Positions 54,801-60,590 are shown, counted from the stretch's first letter. The stretch is 64,000 nt of DNA from Paragonimus skrjabini miyazakii (GCA_014338405.1 JTDE01000201.1:75980-139979); one strand, 5' to 3'. Made by a program: numbers and translations. Notes: generated by a model from the letters alone, not told the origin.

Positions 54801-57442
54801 ACCATGAAGTTGATTGCACGTGACCTAGAATACCTTGCCATTGTCCATAATAACTATTGCCAGTCGCTACTTTGAAGTGTAGGTAAGAACTCAACAATCA
54901 GAGCATCAAACTGAGTCATCAGATCGATTGGCCGTCATTAGAACTAGATCAAGTTGAGCTGTGTTTTACTTTCTATAAGTGCATCTAGTCAGATGCTGGG
55001 GTGTGCTCATCACATTTCTTATGCTACGGTTGTTATGCTTTTTCCGTGTACATAGTTCGGGTTTTTGTAGTTGCCGGATTTCCAAATCCCTGTTCCTGAA
55101 ATCCTTGTACTATCCACTGAATGTTCTTTCCAAAATGTTCACTATACTGAAAAATATACACAATTATCTTCATCTCATCTTATTTTCTAATCTTTCTGTG
55201 GTGAAAAGTGACTCGAGCCACAGTGCCATCTGACCAAGGTCACAGCCTTGTAGAAATATACGTGTGCAAGCTGATTTTGGGATCACTTCTAATTAGAGCG
55301 ATTCCAAACAGGCATCAGAGTTTCCTAAACAATCTTAACTTCAAGATGGGAGCCAGAACTGTCCAATCCAGTATAAACCGCTCAATTACGTCAAAGAGAA
55401 TTGTTATATGACAGGGACTTAAAATTTATCAGACAAGTTAGAGTCAGTATGCAGTTTATTGCGAACATTAGGCTTTGTTACATTAATAGCGAATTTATAA
55501 GCGATGTACACTTTCAAGCGTTCATTAGGTCGAGTAGCTCAACGTACCATATTATATTGCGAGTTTGCGCCAGAATTTAGTCATGGACTTTGGGTTGAGC
55601 AACTTTACAAAGTTTCGGTTTTACAGTAATGTGCCACCTGACAGCCTGATGTGAAAAAACACCTTCTCTCATATCTACTCACCTTTAAAAACATGGCCAC
55701 TTGTGTAGTGGCCATAGATTGTGTCTGTTCAAATTCCTCCAGACGAACGTGTTTAGCGATAGGTACATGAAACATTAATTTGGAACGAACTTCCAAACAT
55801 TCGTATTGTGACTTGCAAATGGCTGCGATGGCCTCCGGCTTGGTCAACATGGACTTCGAAGCGAATTTGTCAAACACAGCATCAAATTCGTAGTTTGGTA
55901 TCTCCAAAGTACCTAAGACGGCAAATATACGCAACAAAACAAGGGGAATCTAATCAGTACAAGATCTATAAGCGTTTCCTCGATGCACCCTCGGCTGCAA
56001 GTCTTCCAAAATGAAAAGTATACAAATTATATAAAGCGCTCTCTGGATATCACTTGAAAATGACAAAAGTTGATCTTAACAGATAATCGAATATATTGTT
56101 TACAATATTGTAGTTTATTGATGTAATCGGGCTTAGTGAATATGACGCACTGAGCACTACTCAGACACTCATCGCTTACACACCGTCAGAAGGATCGCCT
56201 TTTATTATGTATTACCACACCAACTTTGTTAGTTGTAAAACGCTGACATTTCTGTGCTAGATAACCTATAGGCTCCCGAAAAGGTGCTGAATTTGACTGA
56301 TCCGTTTTTCTGTCTTGTATGCTGCTGGTTAGTATTGTGTTTCATTGGACCACTCCTGCGATTGCTTCAATCTGAACGACCTAATAATCATGCGAATCTT
56401 TTGTTAGTTATCATGACTTGTGAGATGTCATATATGGTTTCATTGTCCGCACATTTTCCAAGTCATTAGACTGTCCATACGGGTTAGTGAAGTAGGTTTA
56501 AGGCCCGCCCCTCACGGTTTTTAACCATATTCCGGGTTCCGTATGAAAACTCAACCCGCTTCAGTTGATTATTGACTTATTGACACTGGTAGCTCCATCG
56601 ATTGTGCCTTACTTAAGCAATAAAACCTTGCACATTTAACAAATAGTTCAGACAATAACGTACATTAAAATGACCAACTTACGGAGACTACCGGATAAGG
56701 TACAATTTATGTTGATTAGGTTGTCTTCGAAAGTGGAGACTGCCTTAATGGGGTAAATTTGGATAAGTGTGACAAAAATCCAATAGAATATGTACACACT
56801 GAATCAAAATCTTATTTTAAGACTGACCTTTCCAAGGGACCTTGCGTTTTTTGATTTGAATCGGTTCGATGAAGCTGTACTGAGTTTTGTGTTTTTCGAC
56901 CAATTCGCGAAGAATCAAATCATTCATACCTCTCCAAAAATCAAACATCACTTCTTTCTCTAGGTTCTGTATGGCATCTTCAAGCCTATAATTATGAGAA
57001 ATGCACGATATTATGACTGTTTACCCTTTGAACGTGCGTATATTACACGTGTCTTCTTTTGCCATGTAAATCATACGTTTCAGTACAGTATTACTGAGTT
57101 CACCGATTCCTTCATTAGGCATACAATCCAGGTAGAGGTGATAACGAAGACCAGCTTCATGTAGTTTTCGCTCTTTATATGCAGTTGCGATACGTTGAGC
57201 AAATATACTCGGATCTTCTGCCAGAAACATCATTTGTATACGTGGCACCCAATATTGACTGCTCAGTTCTGAAAACGTTCCGTTCGGCAACAGTCCGCCA
57301 TTCACTATAGGTTTGCCATACTCGTCCAAAAGTCGTCCGTTTGAATCCACTTTTTGAACAAACCACAATTTAGTCTTTGTATCGTAATCTAACACGCCAG
57401 AAAGCTGCCATTTCCAAACTATCTGGGGGTCCCGAAGGTCAA
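654..57442 (-). CDS. DNAH1: Axonemal dynein heavy chain, DNAH1-like (partial, 18 exons visible)
   Basis: Motor subunit of a single-headed inner-arm dynein, which slides axonemal microtubules in cilia and flagella using ATP. Eighteen minus-strand exons translate into the dynein order: stem, linker, AAA1 with P-loop GPAGTGKT and Walker B CFDEFN, AAA2 with P-loop GPTGSGKT, then the AAA2-AAA3 connector. Match to DNAH1 rather than other axonemal heavy chains rests on remembered family sequence: THEWTDGI in AAA2, SSIIIGPFYVN and EKPNSIEEL in the stem, and collinearity of every exon. Exon phases agree across 16 of the 17 junctions; the exception is the one between 10288 and 800, where a segment of about 50-60 residues was not found. 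The N-terminal couple of hundred residues and AAA3 onward are outside the window. No promoter or polyadenylation site is visible. Orthology is inferred; the dynein family call is certain. Confidence 0.93.
4503..4652. repeat. Long imperfect hairpin, 57-bp arms
   Basis: Arms 4503-4559 and 4596-4652 are reverse complements over 57 positions with 7 mismatches and no gaps. The loop of 36 nt is itself partly self-complementary (ggttaccacggctaccaagg and ttagcttggtgacc). Each arm contains aataacacagcggtgttg and ends at acgttt. It could be the fused ends of a small inverted-repeat element, or inverted terminal repeats of a retroelement whose middle has been lost. Confidence 0.85.
5219..5236. repeat. 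(AC)n microsatellite
   Basis: About nine AC units in an otherwise unremarkable intron stretch. Confidence 0.9.
5416..5520 (+). mobile_element. SINE family A, 3' fragment
   Basis: Starts gagagcgaaactcgagtcta and ends ggtgatattcaatttgaaat, the same 3' half seen in at least eight other places in the window. The tRNA-like head with boxes A and B is absent. Confidence 0.8.
9107..9535 (-). mobile_element. SINE family B copy with 88-bp terminal inverted repeats
   Basis: The left arm (9131-9218) and right arm (9448-9535) are reverse complements over about 88 bp and share agatgagaccca, cgacagaaa.aacatg and a cgcggc end. The minus strand of the left part reads as a tRNA-like head: box A-like tag.tcagctgatagag at about 9223-9240 and a box B-like block about 50 nt further. 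The middle holds a conserved gctcggaaat.tcgcatttgg segment shared with copies at 46951 and 54087. tRNA-derived SINE is the likely class. Confidence 0.72.
9664..10050 (+). other. Unassigned 128-codon open frame
   Basis: An open frame on the strand opposite the dynein gene, directly after the family B element. I recognise no domain; composition is rich in T, S, I and Y as expected of translated AT-rich intron DNA. Probably not a gene. Confidence 0.12.
10288..10815 (-). CDS. DNAH1: DNAH1-like visible exon 17 (AAA2 body)
   Basis: A 528-nt exon, acceptor ttgtcccgacag and donor ATGAAT|GTAAGT. It starts CYKVLQNALTSL and carries YVLNPKSITMGQLYGEFD, LTHEWTDGILSTLIR, the Walker B region WYVFDGPVDAVWIENMNTVL (FDGPVD at 10570-10587), DDNKKLCLSSGEIIKLTEEM, and the sensor block VASPATVSRCGMVYLEP. 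THEWTDGI is what best separates DNAH1 from the DNAH3/7/12 group. The methionine at 10827 is intronic. Confidence 0.97.
12403..12833 (-). mobile_element. SINE family A, near full-length
   Basis: Read on the minus strand: a head with caatggcgcagtggtaaaca (box A), ggccggagttctagtcccgg (box B), then gacgagctctactgagagcg, aaactcgagtctaatgcttc and a gtgatgttcaacttgaaa tail. The same gttcaacttgaaattaacc motif occurs at both ends (near 12403 and 12825). This is what a head-to-tail dimer cut between units would give. The tRNA-like head is about 45 nt between box A and box B. Confidence 0.82.
12834..12982 (+). mobile_element. SINE family A, 3' fragment in opposite orientation
   Basis: Starts gatgagctctagtgagagcg and ends ccaaatcctcgactactcat. 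It abuts the minus-strand copy at 12403-12833, so the two form an inverted pair. Confidence 0.78.
13728..14156 (+). other. Unassigned 142-codon open frame
   Basis: The longest plus-strand frame in this intron. The product has a serine- and basic-rich C-terminal half (SSRSSSN, KHQQRVSHHK) and no motif I recognise. A sequence beginning tgtaacatggtgg 58 nt upstream has the look of an LTR start, so a degraded LTR-element leader or gag is possible. There is no partner LTR that I could see. Confidence 0.2.
15497..15588 (-). CDS. DNAH1: DNAH1-like visible exon 16 (AAA2 P-loop)
   Basis: A 92-nt exon, acceptor ctttttgtttgcag and donor ACGAAG|GTGAGG. It encodes FLHKCIQLFETTVVRHGLML and the AAA2 nucleotide-binding loop VGPTGSGKTK (P-loop at 15500-15523). 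The intron falls one codon after the P-loop, so the two halves of the AAA2 nucleotide pocket are split by 4.7 kb. The residue after GKT is lysine where human DNAH1, as I recall it, has GKST; the Walker A consensus is still met. Confidence 0.93.
16798..17073 (+). mobile_element. SINE family A with intact box A and box B
   Basis: Box A tggtgcagtgg at 16867-16877 fits the RNA polymerase III consensus, and box B gagttctagtcc lies at 910-921 of the same kilobase (16910-16921). The body continues through gagagcgaaactcgagtcta to ggtgatattcaacttgaaa. The upstream leader (tactcacaagcgaaagtggt) is present but the outer 5' part is lost. Confidence 0.83.
17351..17478. repeat. Inverted repeat, left arm of Penelope-like relic
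   Basis: Begins tgcatagaacaaagagaag and ends gcttaagaaattaaacag. Its reverse complement matches 17886-18013 over 128 positions with roughly 80-85% identity by eye, including gatgttttccggagta and tattctgatcaca. Confidence 0.88.
17566..17576. repeat. Poly-G run of 11
   Basis: Eleven consecutive G bases inside the Penelope-like relic. On the coding strand it reads as a proline run. Length is prone to assembly and replication slippage. Confidence 0.9.
17886..18013. repeat. Inverted repeat, right arm of Penelope-like relic
   Basis: Begins ctgtttaacctcttgggcc and ends cattgttctatgca; partner of 17351-17478. Confidence 0.88.
18714..18793 (-). CDS. DNAH1: DNAH1-like visible exon 15 (80-nt connector exon)
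   Basis: An 80-nt exon, acceptor ccattttag and donor GTTGAAG|GTAAGT. It encodes EAPVDYGDLTTALKTSCGKM and GLLDVEG, matching DTDYG..DEAI..AC....LKDVEGF of DNAH1. Phases match exons 14 and 16 exactly, which supports the call in spite of its size. Confidence 0.85.
19005..19111 (-). CDS. DNAH1: DNAH1-like visible exon 14 (AAA1-AAA2 connector)
   Basis: A 107-nt exon, acceptor aacccatttctag and donor ATTCG|GTGCGT. It encodes DLICLRAIRDVNVPKFLSDD and LKLFNGIVSDLFPN, nearly identical to the block that follows AAA1 in DNAH1 and most other dyneins. Its reading frame is shadowed by a different, meaningless open frame. CG plus the first base of the next exon gives arginine. Confidence 0.93.
19991..20275 (-). 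mobile_element. SINE family A, diverged
   Basis: On the minus strand: gagcgaaacttgagtccagt, box B-like region ggtcgaatttcgaatcccgg and box A-like agtgatgcagtggtcaacac. It is more diverged than neighbouring copies. Confidence 0.75.
20506..20684. repeat. Inverted pair of SINE family A 3' ends
   Basis: Arms 20506-20583 and 20609-20684 are reverse complements, about 75 bp each with many mismatches, separated by about 25 nt that contains aacgaaactgggatatag. Each arm matches the SINE A 3' half (agtgcttctt...gtgagtgatattc). Fold-back of two truncated copies is the simplest reading. Confidence 0.72.
21501..21690 (-). mobile_element. SINE family A, 3' part plus tRNA-like head
   Basis: On the minus strand: head ggccggagttcaaatcccgg (the best box B in the window), body gacgagctctaacaaaagc and cgagtctagtgcttcttctc. 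It stops at cacgtccg and is joined directly to the opposite-strand copy at 21691. Confidence 0.8.
21691..22119 (+). mobile_element. SINE family A, full-length
   Basis: The most complete plus-strand copy, about 430 nt: leader gaatatcgtctagcag and gagatcggagatttcaaccc, acgggacagttactgtctct, tactcacaagcggtagtgg, degraded box A region, box B-like gagatcagacctt, then gagagcggaactcgagtcta and a tail at ccccgactactcatcagtaa. Its tail and leader join end to end in tandem copies elsewhere. Confidence 0.82.
22903..24150 (-). CDS. DNAH1: DNAH1-like visible exon 13 (linker end and AAA1)
   Basis: The longest exon (1,248 nt), acceptor ctttcttgatag and donor GATGAG|GTAAGT. It encodes the linker end (QWVLNWPGQV-type block seen as EWVLNWPGQVVIAVCQT) and the main ATP site, AAA1. 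Landmarks: ALHLKFGGAPAGPAGTGKTE with the P-loop at 23470-23493; Walker B CFDEFN at 23326-23343; FITMNPGYAGRTELPDNLKA with sensor and arginine-finger region; VMRAVK-type GMRAVKSVISAAGNLKR near the end. All catalytic motifs are intact, so this copy looks functional. The true 5' edge lies 33 nt upstream of the first methionine of the frame. Confidence 0.98.
24151..27296 (-). other. 3.1-kb DNAH1-like intron with assembly gap
   Basis: AT-rich intron without recognised exons. Short plus frames at 24910-25134 and 25734-25919 match nothing I know. A GC-richer patch at about 26030-26208 directly precedes the N gap. Confidence 0.6.
26209..26308. other. Assembly gap, 100 N
   Basis: Exactly 100 N, the usual placeholder for a gap of unknown size. 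The frame that appears to run across it on the minus strand is an artefact. Confidence 0.99.
27297..27965 (-). CDS. DNAH1: DNAH1-like visible exon 12 (linker)
   Basis: A 669-nt exon, acceptor cattcatttctag and donor GCAAAG|GTGAGT. It starts DHIETISKVAEVAGKEYSIE and holds the core linker signatures SPYKKPFEERISQWESKL, WLYLEPIFSSEDINRQLP, QKGLSEYLETKRQSFPRFYF and LSDDELLEILSQTKDPTAVQ. The linker spans the AAA ring and changes shape with AAA1 ATP hydrolysis. Conservation is near complete here. Open frame past 27297 is intron. Confidence 0.97.
29082..29620 (+). mobile_element. Unnamed 540-bp repeat element, copy 1
   Basis: Matches 37332-37869 end to end: catattg..gtggatt at the start, cgagtattccaacactcgg, gggcagaagtgcacacgacg, cataaacgcgagcgcgcg, and a 3' end ggacaataaa..ttgtgcttta. 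It contains two related internal units of about 140-150 nt and an (AC)n tract at 29459-29476 missing from the other copy. No tRNA-like head and no protein I recognise. Class unknown; the aataaa near the 3' end is compatible with an RNA-derived element. Confidence 0.75.
31440..32230. other. GC-richer block of unknown origin
   Basis: Base composition is visibly higher in G and C than the flanks, with frames open on both strands (31543-31752 and 31985-32230 plus; 31587-31823 and 31901-32104 minus). None matches a family I know. It may be a decayed transposon or a foreign insertion. Confidence 0.3.
32381..32770 (-). CDS. DNAH1: DNAH1-like visible exon 11 (stem to linker)
   Basis: A 390-nt exon, acceptor cattttttctctag and donor CTGCAG|GTATGG. 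It encodes YDKIPRLLKDFEPFKNLWLS, then MNDPLTSIDAEQVEKLVQD, EEFKPFIPLIQGLRNPGMRK and LTFAKCLEMRLQ. The IPLIQGLRNPGM block is one of the most conserved in dynein heavy chains and lies at the start of the linker that swings in the power stroke. Phase 0 at both ends. Confidence 0.95.
32771..34839 (-). other. 2.1-kb DNAH1-like intron, no other features seen
   Basis: AT-rich sequence. I see no repeat copy, exon or element here. Confidence 0.6.
34840..34995 (-). CDS. DNAH1: DNAH1-like visible exon 10 (stem)
   Basis: A 156-nt exon between acceptor catgtttag and donor ACAAAT|GTAAGT. It starts MMVSSMASFTELSKAQEV and continues ANEVRRIYKQLLDAQALA and YNNRERLFALPSTN. These match the ANEVRR and YNNRERIFSLP landmarks of DNAH1. 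It is in phase 0 at both ends. A simple ORF search shows only a spurious opposite-frame product here. Confidence 0.9.
34996..36797 (-). other. 1.8-kb DNAH1-like intron
   Basis: A 104-codon plus frame at 35942-36256 with an acidic run (ENNDDDD) is open but unassigned. No transposon recognised. Confidence 0.5.
36798..36939 (-). CDS. DNAH1: DNAH1-like visible exon 9 (stem)
   Basis: A 142-nt exon, acceptor cacaattttcag and donor CTTACG|GTAGGT. It encodes WTTIGWPNKIRQMIVQVEKT, then EDEERFRKLQISESSAFSDK, matching ASNWPSKILGQIELVQQ and DEEKFRKIQIMD of DNAH1. The longer open frame around it is intron on both sides. Confidence 0.9.
36989..37122 (-). mobile_element. SINE family A, 3' part
   Basis: On the minus strand: gagcgaaactcgagtccagt, cgaaagtggccgacaggaaa, and the gttcaatttgaaattaacc tail. 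It is joined head to head to a plus-strand copy. Confidence 0.78.
37123..38035 (+). mobile_element. SINE family A interrupted by the 540-bp element
   Basis: The 5' part (37123-37331) has gggagatttcgacctgtcta, acgggacagatactgtctcc, and box A caatggcgaagtggtaaaca, ending in gttgcctcatgaa. The 3' part resumes at 37871 with atggccggagttttagtccc (box B) and runs to ttcaacttgaaac. The break lies between boxes A and B, exactly where other copies read gcctcataaacagcgtggcc. Confidence 0.85.
37332..37869 (+). mobile_element. Unnamed 540-bp repeat element, copy 2, nested in a SINE
   Basis: Same element as 29082-29620. Internal duplicated units run from 37363 to 37506 and from 37537 to 37679: both contain tattc.aacactcgg.gga, a (gg/ga)acaac.cgag block and catcgctc.accggatcgga-type sequence. 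The 129-codon frame at 37320-37709 starts in the SINE and crosses both units, so it is not a gene. The 3' end has gttggacaataaaggttgtg. Confidence 0.78.
39341..39380 (+). repeat. 5' LTR remnant (40 nt)
   Basis: Forty bases starting tgtcacgaacggctcgggac match the first 40 bases of the 3' LTR with two differences, then homology stops. Confidence 0.8.
40089..40418 (+). repeat. Probable 3' LTR
   Basis: About 330 nt, opening TGTTACGAACGG and closing at GCGTTACA, with a TATA-like catatataatg and a nearby attaacaata. The boundaries follow the TG..CA rule; clear target-site duplication was not seen. Confidence 0.65.
41225..41650 (-). mobile_element. SINE family A, unit 1 of a tandem dimer
   Basis: On the minus strand: box A caatggtgcagtggtaaaca, box B-like ggccggatttctaatcgcgg, and body gtgaaacacgagtctatgct. 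Its leader overlaps the tail of unit 2 at ggttaatttcaaattgaata (41621-41650). Confidence 0.82.
41622..41930 (-). mobile_element. SINE family A, unit 2 of a tandem dimer
   Basis: Second head-to-tail copy, with the variant head agtgtcgcagttgttcacat and ggagatcagatcttggtcgt that is also found in the copy at 21691-22119. The two copies therefore represent a subfamily. Confidence 0.8.
42244..42283. repeat. Compound (TCG)n(TC)n microsatellite
   Basis: About eight GTC/TCG units followed by eight TC units. Confidence 0.92.
42513..42616. repeat. Inverted terminal repeat, left arm of Penelope-like element
   Basis: About 104 bp containing taccatttcgtatgttctcg and tcagttgttacacataacag. The reverse complement of 44541-44642 matches it closely. 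Confidence 0.9.
44541..44642. repeat. Inverted terminal repeat, right arm of Penelope-like element
   Basis: About 102 bp containing gcaactgacgagaacatacg and aaatggtactactatcttac; partner of 42513-42616. The central 24 bases are identical. Confidence 0.9.
45763..45965 (-). CDS. DNAH1: DNAH1-like visible exon 8 (stem)
   Basis: A 203-nt exon, acceptor catggcaaag and donor GCCAA|GTAAGT. It encodes SDEFRVIAARLYEKPNSIEE, then REWIATIPEKLEE and YYNLSADDFN. These are the EKPNSIEEL and YNLSSDDFN landmarks of DNAH1. The lysine codon AA|A is completed by the first base of the next exon, after an 8.8-kb intron. Confidence 0.92.
46226..46250. repeat. Perfect 11-bp hairpin
   Basis: cgttcatcact, loop tct, agtgatgaacg. 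It is followed by sequence (gagccacagtaccttttggt) related to 55214-55250 and by an (ATG)n tract, so it may belong to a dispersed repeat. Confidence 0.8.
46310..46335. repeat. (ATG)n microsatellite
   Basis: About eight ATG units. Confidence 0.9.
46951..47330 (-). mobile_element. SINE family B with classic tRNA box A and terminal inverted repeats
   Basis: The minus strand at about 47041-47056 reads tagctcacctggtag, a standard tRNA box A, with a box B-like cgctattttgtatcc about 50 nt beyond. The ends (46953-46999 and 47286-47330) are reverse complements sharing gaaaaaccagggc and agacccaa. The middle shares gactcggaaactccacattt and ggatttctcgcacagttcac with the copy at 54087. Confidence 0.78.
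47782..48007 (-). CDS. DNAH1: DNAH1-like visible exon 7 (stem)
   Basis: A 226-nt exon, acceptor tatttcaaaag and donor GATCAG|GTACGA. It encodes VYETQNQSALEIKLQVEKQL and IPSSIIIGPFYVNTEPVRQ, then a helical KCKALVAALLDLLARQLRKQ. SSIIIGPFY is diagnostic of the DNAH1 stem. Residues on either side of the exon in the longer open frame (FNINIESRYY and VRIVFLSL) are intronic. Confidence 0.92.
48008..50154 (-). other. 2.1-kb DNAH1-like intron, no features recognised
   Basis: AT-rich; small plus frame at 48242-48430 is unassigned. Confidence 0.6.
50155..50348 (-). CDS. DNAH1: DNAH1-like visible exon 6 (stem)
   Basis: A 194-nt exon, acceptor catccttttcag and donor CTGAA|GTAAGT. It encodes FVMEGIS, NPLLEAVGIREPPVENLR and LIPMEAYAKKYDKFMDL, matching DPLLESVGLHEPLVEELR and LQAYAKEYRKYLEL of DNAH1. 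The lysine codon AA|A is split with the next exon. Confidence 0.91.
50349..52005 (-). other. 1.7-kb DNAH1-like intron
   Basis: The stretch 51631-51840 ends gacctagctactaaactct, which resembles gaccttgctactaaactct at 18252-18270, so a further dispersed repeat is likely. Nothing else recognised. Confidence 0.5.
52006..52156 (-). CDS. DNAH1: DNAH1-like visible exon 5 (stem)
   Basis: A 151-nt exon, acceptor gcgaaaacag and donor GAGAGG|GTGAGT. It encodes KKNPIFLVDLVLDAEGPHYS, then TPLKNFITTLTSLFDKAI and VPQLER, in the order seen in DNAH1. The open frame that continues past the donor is intron. It ends in phase 0. Confidence 0.91.
52418..52436. repeat. Small perfect hairpin
   Basis: gcacaaac, loop caa, gtttgtgc, just upstream of the Penelope-like relic. 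Confidence 0.7.
52455..53155 (+). mobile_element. Penelope-like element relic (RT end, linker and GIY-YIG)
   Basis: Plus-strand reading in changing frames: KFHRGLIKT (about 52460), YGYPDKFIKAH (52566 on), NGHLTNDIKHKLKSALDRPY, TTRGSVPRNF, a CxPC..DVYASRTD version of the GIY-YIG start (about 52820-52855), RIAEYIPKWLKQ, SLIAKHLVTVCHQVDTVNTF and KFCAQKWSRQPIGLPW at the end. Order and motifs match the C-terminal half of a Penelope-like element. Stops and at least three frame changes make it a pseudogene. It lies opposite to the dynein gene, inside its intron. No flanking inverted repeats were seen. Confidence 0.8.
53460..53740 (-). CDS. DNAH1: DNAH1-like visible exon 4 (stem)
   Basis: A 281-nt exon from acceptor accttcatag to donor CTACC|GTAAGT. 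It begins DTWLDNLRKYIRTCLRD and continues GKGWFNIYETDFYVYTQSKL and KYCMQDTLRYLVMDSL, closely matching the SLRDMSKGWYNLYETN part of DNAH1. Two bases are left over and combine with the first base of the next exon to give proline. Confidence 0.92.
53741..55682 (-). other. 1.9-kb DNAH1-like intron
   Basis: Hosts a family B SINE at 54087-54416. A patch at 55198-55250 resembles 46250-46311. No exon seen. Confidence 0.6.
54087..54440 (-). mobile_element. SINE family B, bounded by direct repeats
   Basis: attactaataagtagtttt (54087) and attactaataaacagttt (54394) bracket the copy, and agat.aaaccc follows both, which suggests a head-to-tail array of which one unit and the start of the next remain. The minus strand at about 54209-54223 reads tagttcaggtggtag (box A) with box B-like gtttcgtatcc (54160-54170). 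Confidence 0.76.
55683..55912 (-). CDS. DNAH1: DNAH1-like visible exon 3 (stem)
   Basis: A 230-nt exon between acceptor ccgtcttag and donor TTAAAG|GTGAGT. It encodes LTKPEAIAAICKSQYECLEV and, near the end, RLEEFEQTQSMATTQVAMFL, which match the RPEVITAL and LEEFEQIQS stretches of DNAH1. The apparent continuation VSRYERR past the donor is intron. It ends in phase 0. Confidence 0.9.
55913..56827 (-). other. 0.9-kb DNAH1-like intron, no features recognised
   Basis: AT-rich intron; a 61-codon hydrophobic plus frame at 56284-56469 is unassigned. Confidence 0.55.
56828..56985 (-). CDS. DNAH1: DNAH1-like visible exon 2 (stem)
   Basis: A 158-nt exon found by reading between the acceptor aattatag and the donor AAAG|GTCAGT. 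It encodes LEDAIQNLEKEVMFDF followed by a basic segment ending KKRKVPWK, matching the LEHL..LAREV stretch of DNAH1. Phases fit both neighbours. It is too short and has no methionine at its start, so a simple ORF search misses it. Confidence 0.82.
57025..57442 (-). CDS. DNAH1: DNAH1-like visible exon 1 (N-terminal stem)
   Basis: Most 5' exon I could place. It encodes stem sequence with VLDYDTKTKLWFV, EYGKPIVNGG, YWVPRIQMMFLAEDPSIFAQR and DCMPNEGI, which align with the N-terminal region of DNAH1 roughly 250 residues in. The acceptor is best set at tttttcatatccag just before 57442. A weaker AG lies 20 nt further in (exon from 57422). The ATG upstream at 57458 is intronic and not a true start. 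The donor is AAAGG|GTAAAC; its two leftover bases join one base of the next exon to make a glycine codon. Confidence 0.88.
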
Positions 57443-60400
57443 CTGGATATGAAAACATTTAAAAAACCGTAGTGAGTTTCTTTTGGCTATCAATTTTGAA
57501 ATCTCCCAAACGTGTTGATTGTAACAGTCAAGGAGAATGGGTTTTATGCTAACGATGGACACACTACTTAACGTCATCTGTATAGATAGATGGACCCTAT
57601 AATAGTTTTTGAAAGCAACAGCAAAGTATTACCAGTGGTGTGTTACAGATAAAAAGCTGCCACAGGTAGAAGATAAGATCGCGGTTCATTTGTTTAAATT
57701 AGTTTCAGTTTTCTTTTACAATAGAGGACGTACTATACCAACACAATCTCTTGCATTGCGTCTGTCAAAACTGTCATTCCTGATTGTGTTTGAAAATCTA
57801 ATGTAACTGAAGTTGCTTCTATTCTTACTGGCAGCTAAAAGCGTTTTAAATTCAAACGACGCACAGTTTTACTATGATTACGTAACACTTTTCGGACTGG
57901 TCTTTTACATTTTGTTTGGAGTGAAAGCAATTTTAGAAGTAGGTTTGAGACATCTGGAATACCTAGTCCATCGAAACATTAGGTTTGGTGAAGGTAAATG
58001 CCTACCGTCACGGCTGGTTTTTAGTTAGTTAACTACAACATAAAAATTCCGCACATTCACTTGCTGTGTCGTCCAAGGCATACATCGACAAATGTGCCGA
58101 CGGTTTTCTACGGTTAAAAAGCTCGGCACAACGTAATATGAATTTGAATGAGGTACAGCTGGGTAGAGTGGATTGCTTTTGGAAGTAAACTCAAAATATG
58201 TACTATATAATTAGTACGGATGTTTGGCTAACGATTTTTATTCTCAGAAGATACCTTATAAAAGTAGCATACACTGGGAACATTTTGCTAAATCGGTACA
58301 TTTTTGTTTTGGAAGCATTCCAAATTTACCAGACTGTTTGTACTTTCTTTCTCGACCTCTGAACCAGCGGGACAACTTTAAACGGTTGCAGGTCAACTGG
58401 CTGTTCTTGTGTGTCGATTATTCCACACTCGCAAGTTTAGGTGTTTCTGATCTCGAGGCACACTTTGCTATTTTTCGTGATCTATTGTTTTTGGCATGTC
58501 GGATCAAGTAGAACACACAAGCAAATGTTTGGCTTTGTATTACGCTAGCTATCATTAATTTACCTATTATAAAGATGTGAGTTTTTAAGATTTTGACATG
58601 GTTAATACGTAAAGATAGCAGAGGTTCAATAATTGCAATCCCTCCACATGTATTTTATTTTCACCTTAGCATCATCTAACAGCCACCAAAAATGATAGGA
58701 GTTGTCTTTTGATTGTTTTTTGGACCGGTTTACTTTGCGAACAAGTTATGAAATTTTTTATCTGATAATCGTATCCAGAAAGATTTCCCATGCTTACAAG
58801 TCAATCAAGACGTCTAACACGAATAACCTGAAAACACCCAGGATACAAAATATACAAGAGTCAAAACTTATCATCACTAGTCATTTGAAGAGTCCATGGG
58901 TGTCTCATTATACTAGGTACTTAATACGCCAGATAAGTAAAACTTTGTTGATCTTTGTACCCAGCCATGCACATAAAACAGTACGCCTTGCTGGTAAACT
59001 GCGGTCTGCAATAGTAAGTCAATATCGGAAGTAAGTATGGATGACGAGTATTCCCAAAGTGTACACTGCAATATCTTTTATTTAGATGTATATCCTTGGC
59101 ATGCTTTTTACCCCCAGCAATGATGTCTACAAATGGCGGCGTCTCAATCATGAGGTGTATCTTATTCTTTGTTTTGTTAGCCCTTACACATATGACAATA
59201 TTGTGCCCGGATCCAAACACCCACCGCTGGAACAGTTCATGAAAAGCCGTTATTCTAAATTTTGACAGATAACATTAGTGATTATTAACGTTAGTCTAAC
59301 CATCTACCTAATTGTCGACAAATTGCTAGTTTACTTTTAATCTTAACAGTGTCCAGTTCTCGTGCACTTCACATCCACTTCCGTTGCATACAAAAGAGGT
59401 ATTGTTTAAGTGTTTTCTAATTGACTGTTGATGCCTTTTGGAAACTTGACTCTTGTGCTTCAGAAATTCTATAGTCTCTAATCACACCTTGATATTTTGG
59501 TCAACTGTATGCCTTCCACTTGTTTATTGACACTTTCTCTTATCTAGTTTTCGGTCTGGTGTCTGGTCCGTGATACTACTGCGGAAATTATACTGGTCAC
59601 AAATCGCAGATTAAATGTTCTGTTTTCTCTTTTTTCTTTGGTACTTATGACGATCTACTTGAAATGTAAAATATGCATGTAGTAAACCATAACAATAGCA
59701 GTTCACCGACAATAGTGCGGCGATACATACAGGAGCAAAAGACTTGGATAGTAAGATCAATCGTAACTCATGGGTTGTAACAAATGAATTGAGTTAGAAA
59801 ATATATCTTGTCAGTGGGTACCGTTAGAAACTGAAAAGTAAATGAGCAAGTGACAAGAATTTGAGACGCGAGTTTTATTTGTGCTGGACAGGGTGTTCGA
59901 CTGAAGGTACTCATCGACTTTTAGGGCTCAGTCAAAAATTTGTAACATCTGAATAAAACAAGCTTTAGACCTAATACGGTTTTATTCAAGATTCAACCTA
60001 TACAATAAGCATTTGACGGTTACTTTCAGTTGAACCTATGAAGGATACTGATTGACGTGCTATAAATCAGTATACGTAGAATACTTCCGAACTAACAAAG
60101 ACCACTAAACGAAATTTTACTCTCAATGATTTACAAAGTCAACCCACTCGTAATCATTCAAGTGGACAGTATCATTGTTAATAGGAAACTTCAGTGCCAG
60201 ATATGCGCAAGTGATAAGGGTACTAAACGTGAGTATTTGCATGGAACATTTGGATTTATGACCTACACCAACAAAATTCTTTTACATTCACTCAAGTTGT
60301 TTAAACTGAGAACAGTATTCAGTTGCATTCGTGTTTGTTTCGACCCTCTAATAAATCAGGCAAGTTAAGTTGCCGGCGTTTACAACACAATGCCATGTAA

Positions 60401-60590
60401 CACCACCACCATATAACAAACACGGTTTAATGCAGGATAAAGACTGTCAAGCTACTCAAGAGAAAATGGAATACTCAATTAATAAGTGTGCTGTACAAAT
60501 TTCTAATTATTTGGAAGGCGTTTACTGTTTGCTGCCAGTCACACAGTAAAACTTTTAGTGCTTTCGTTAGCTATTCATTTACAGTTCTAA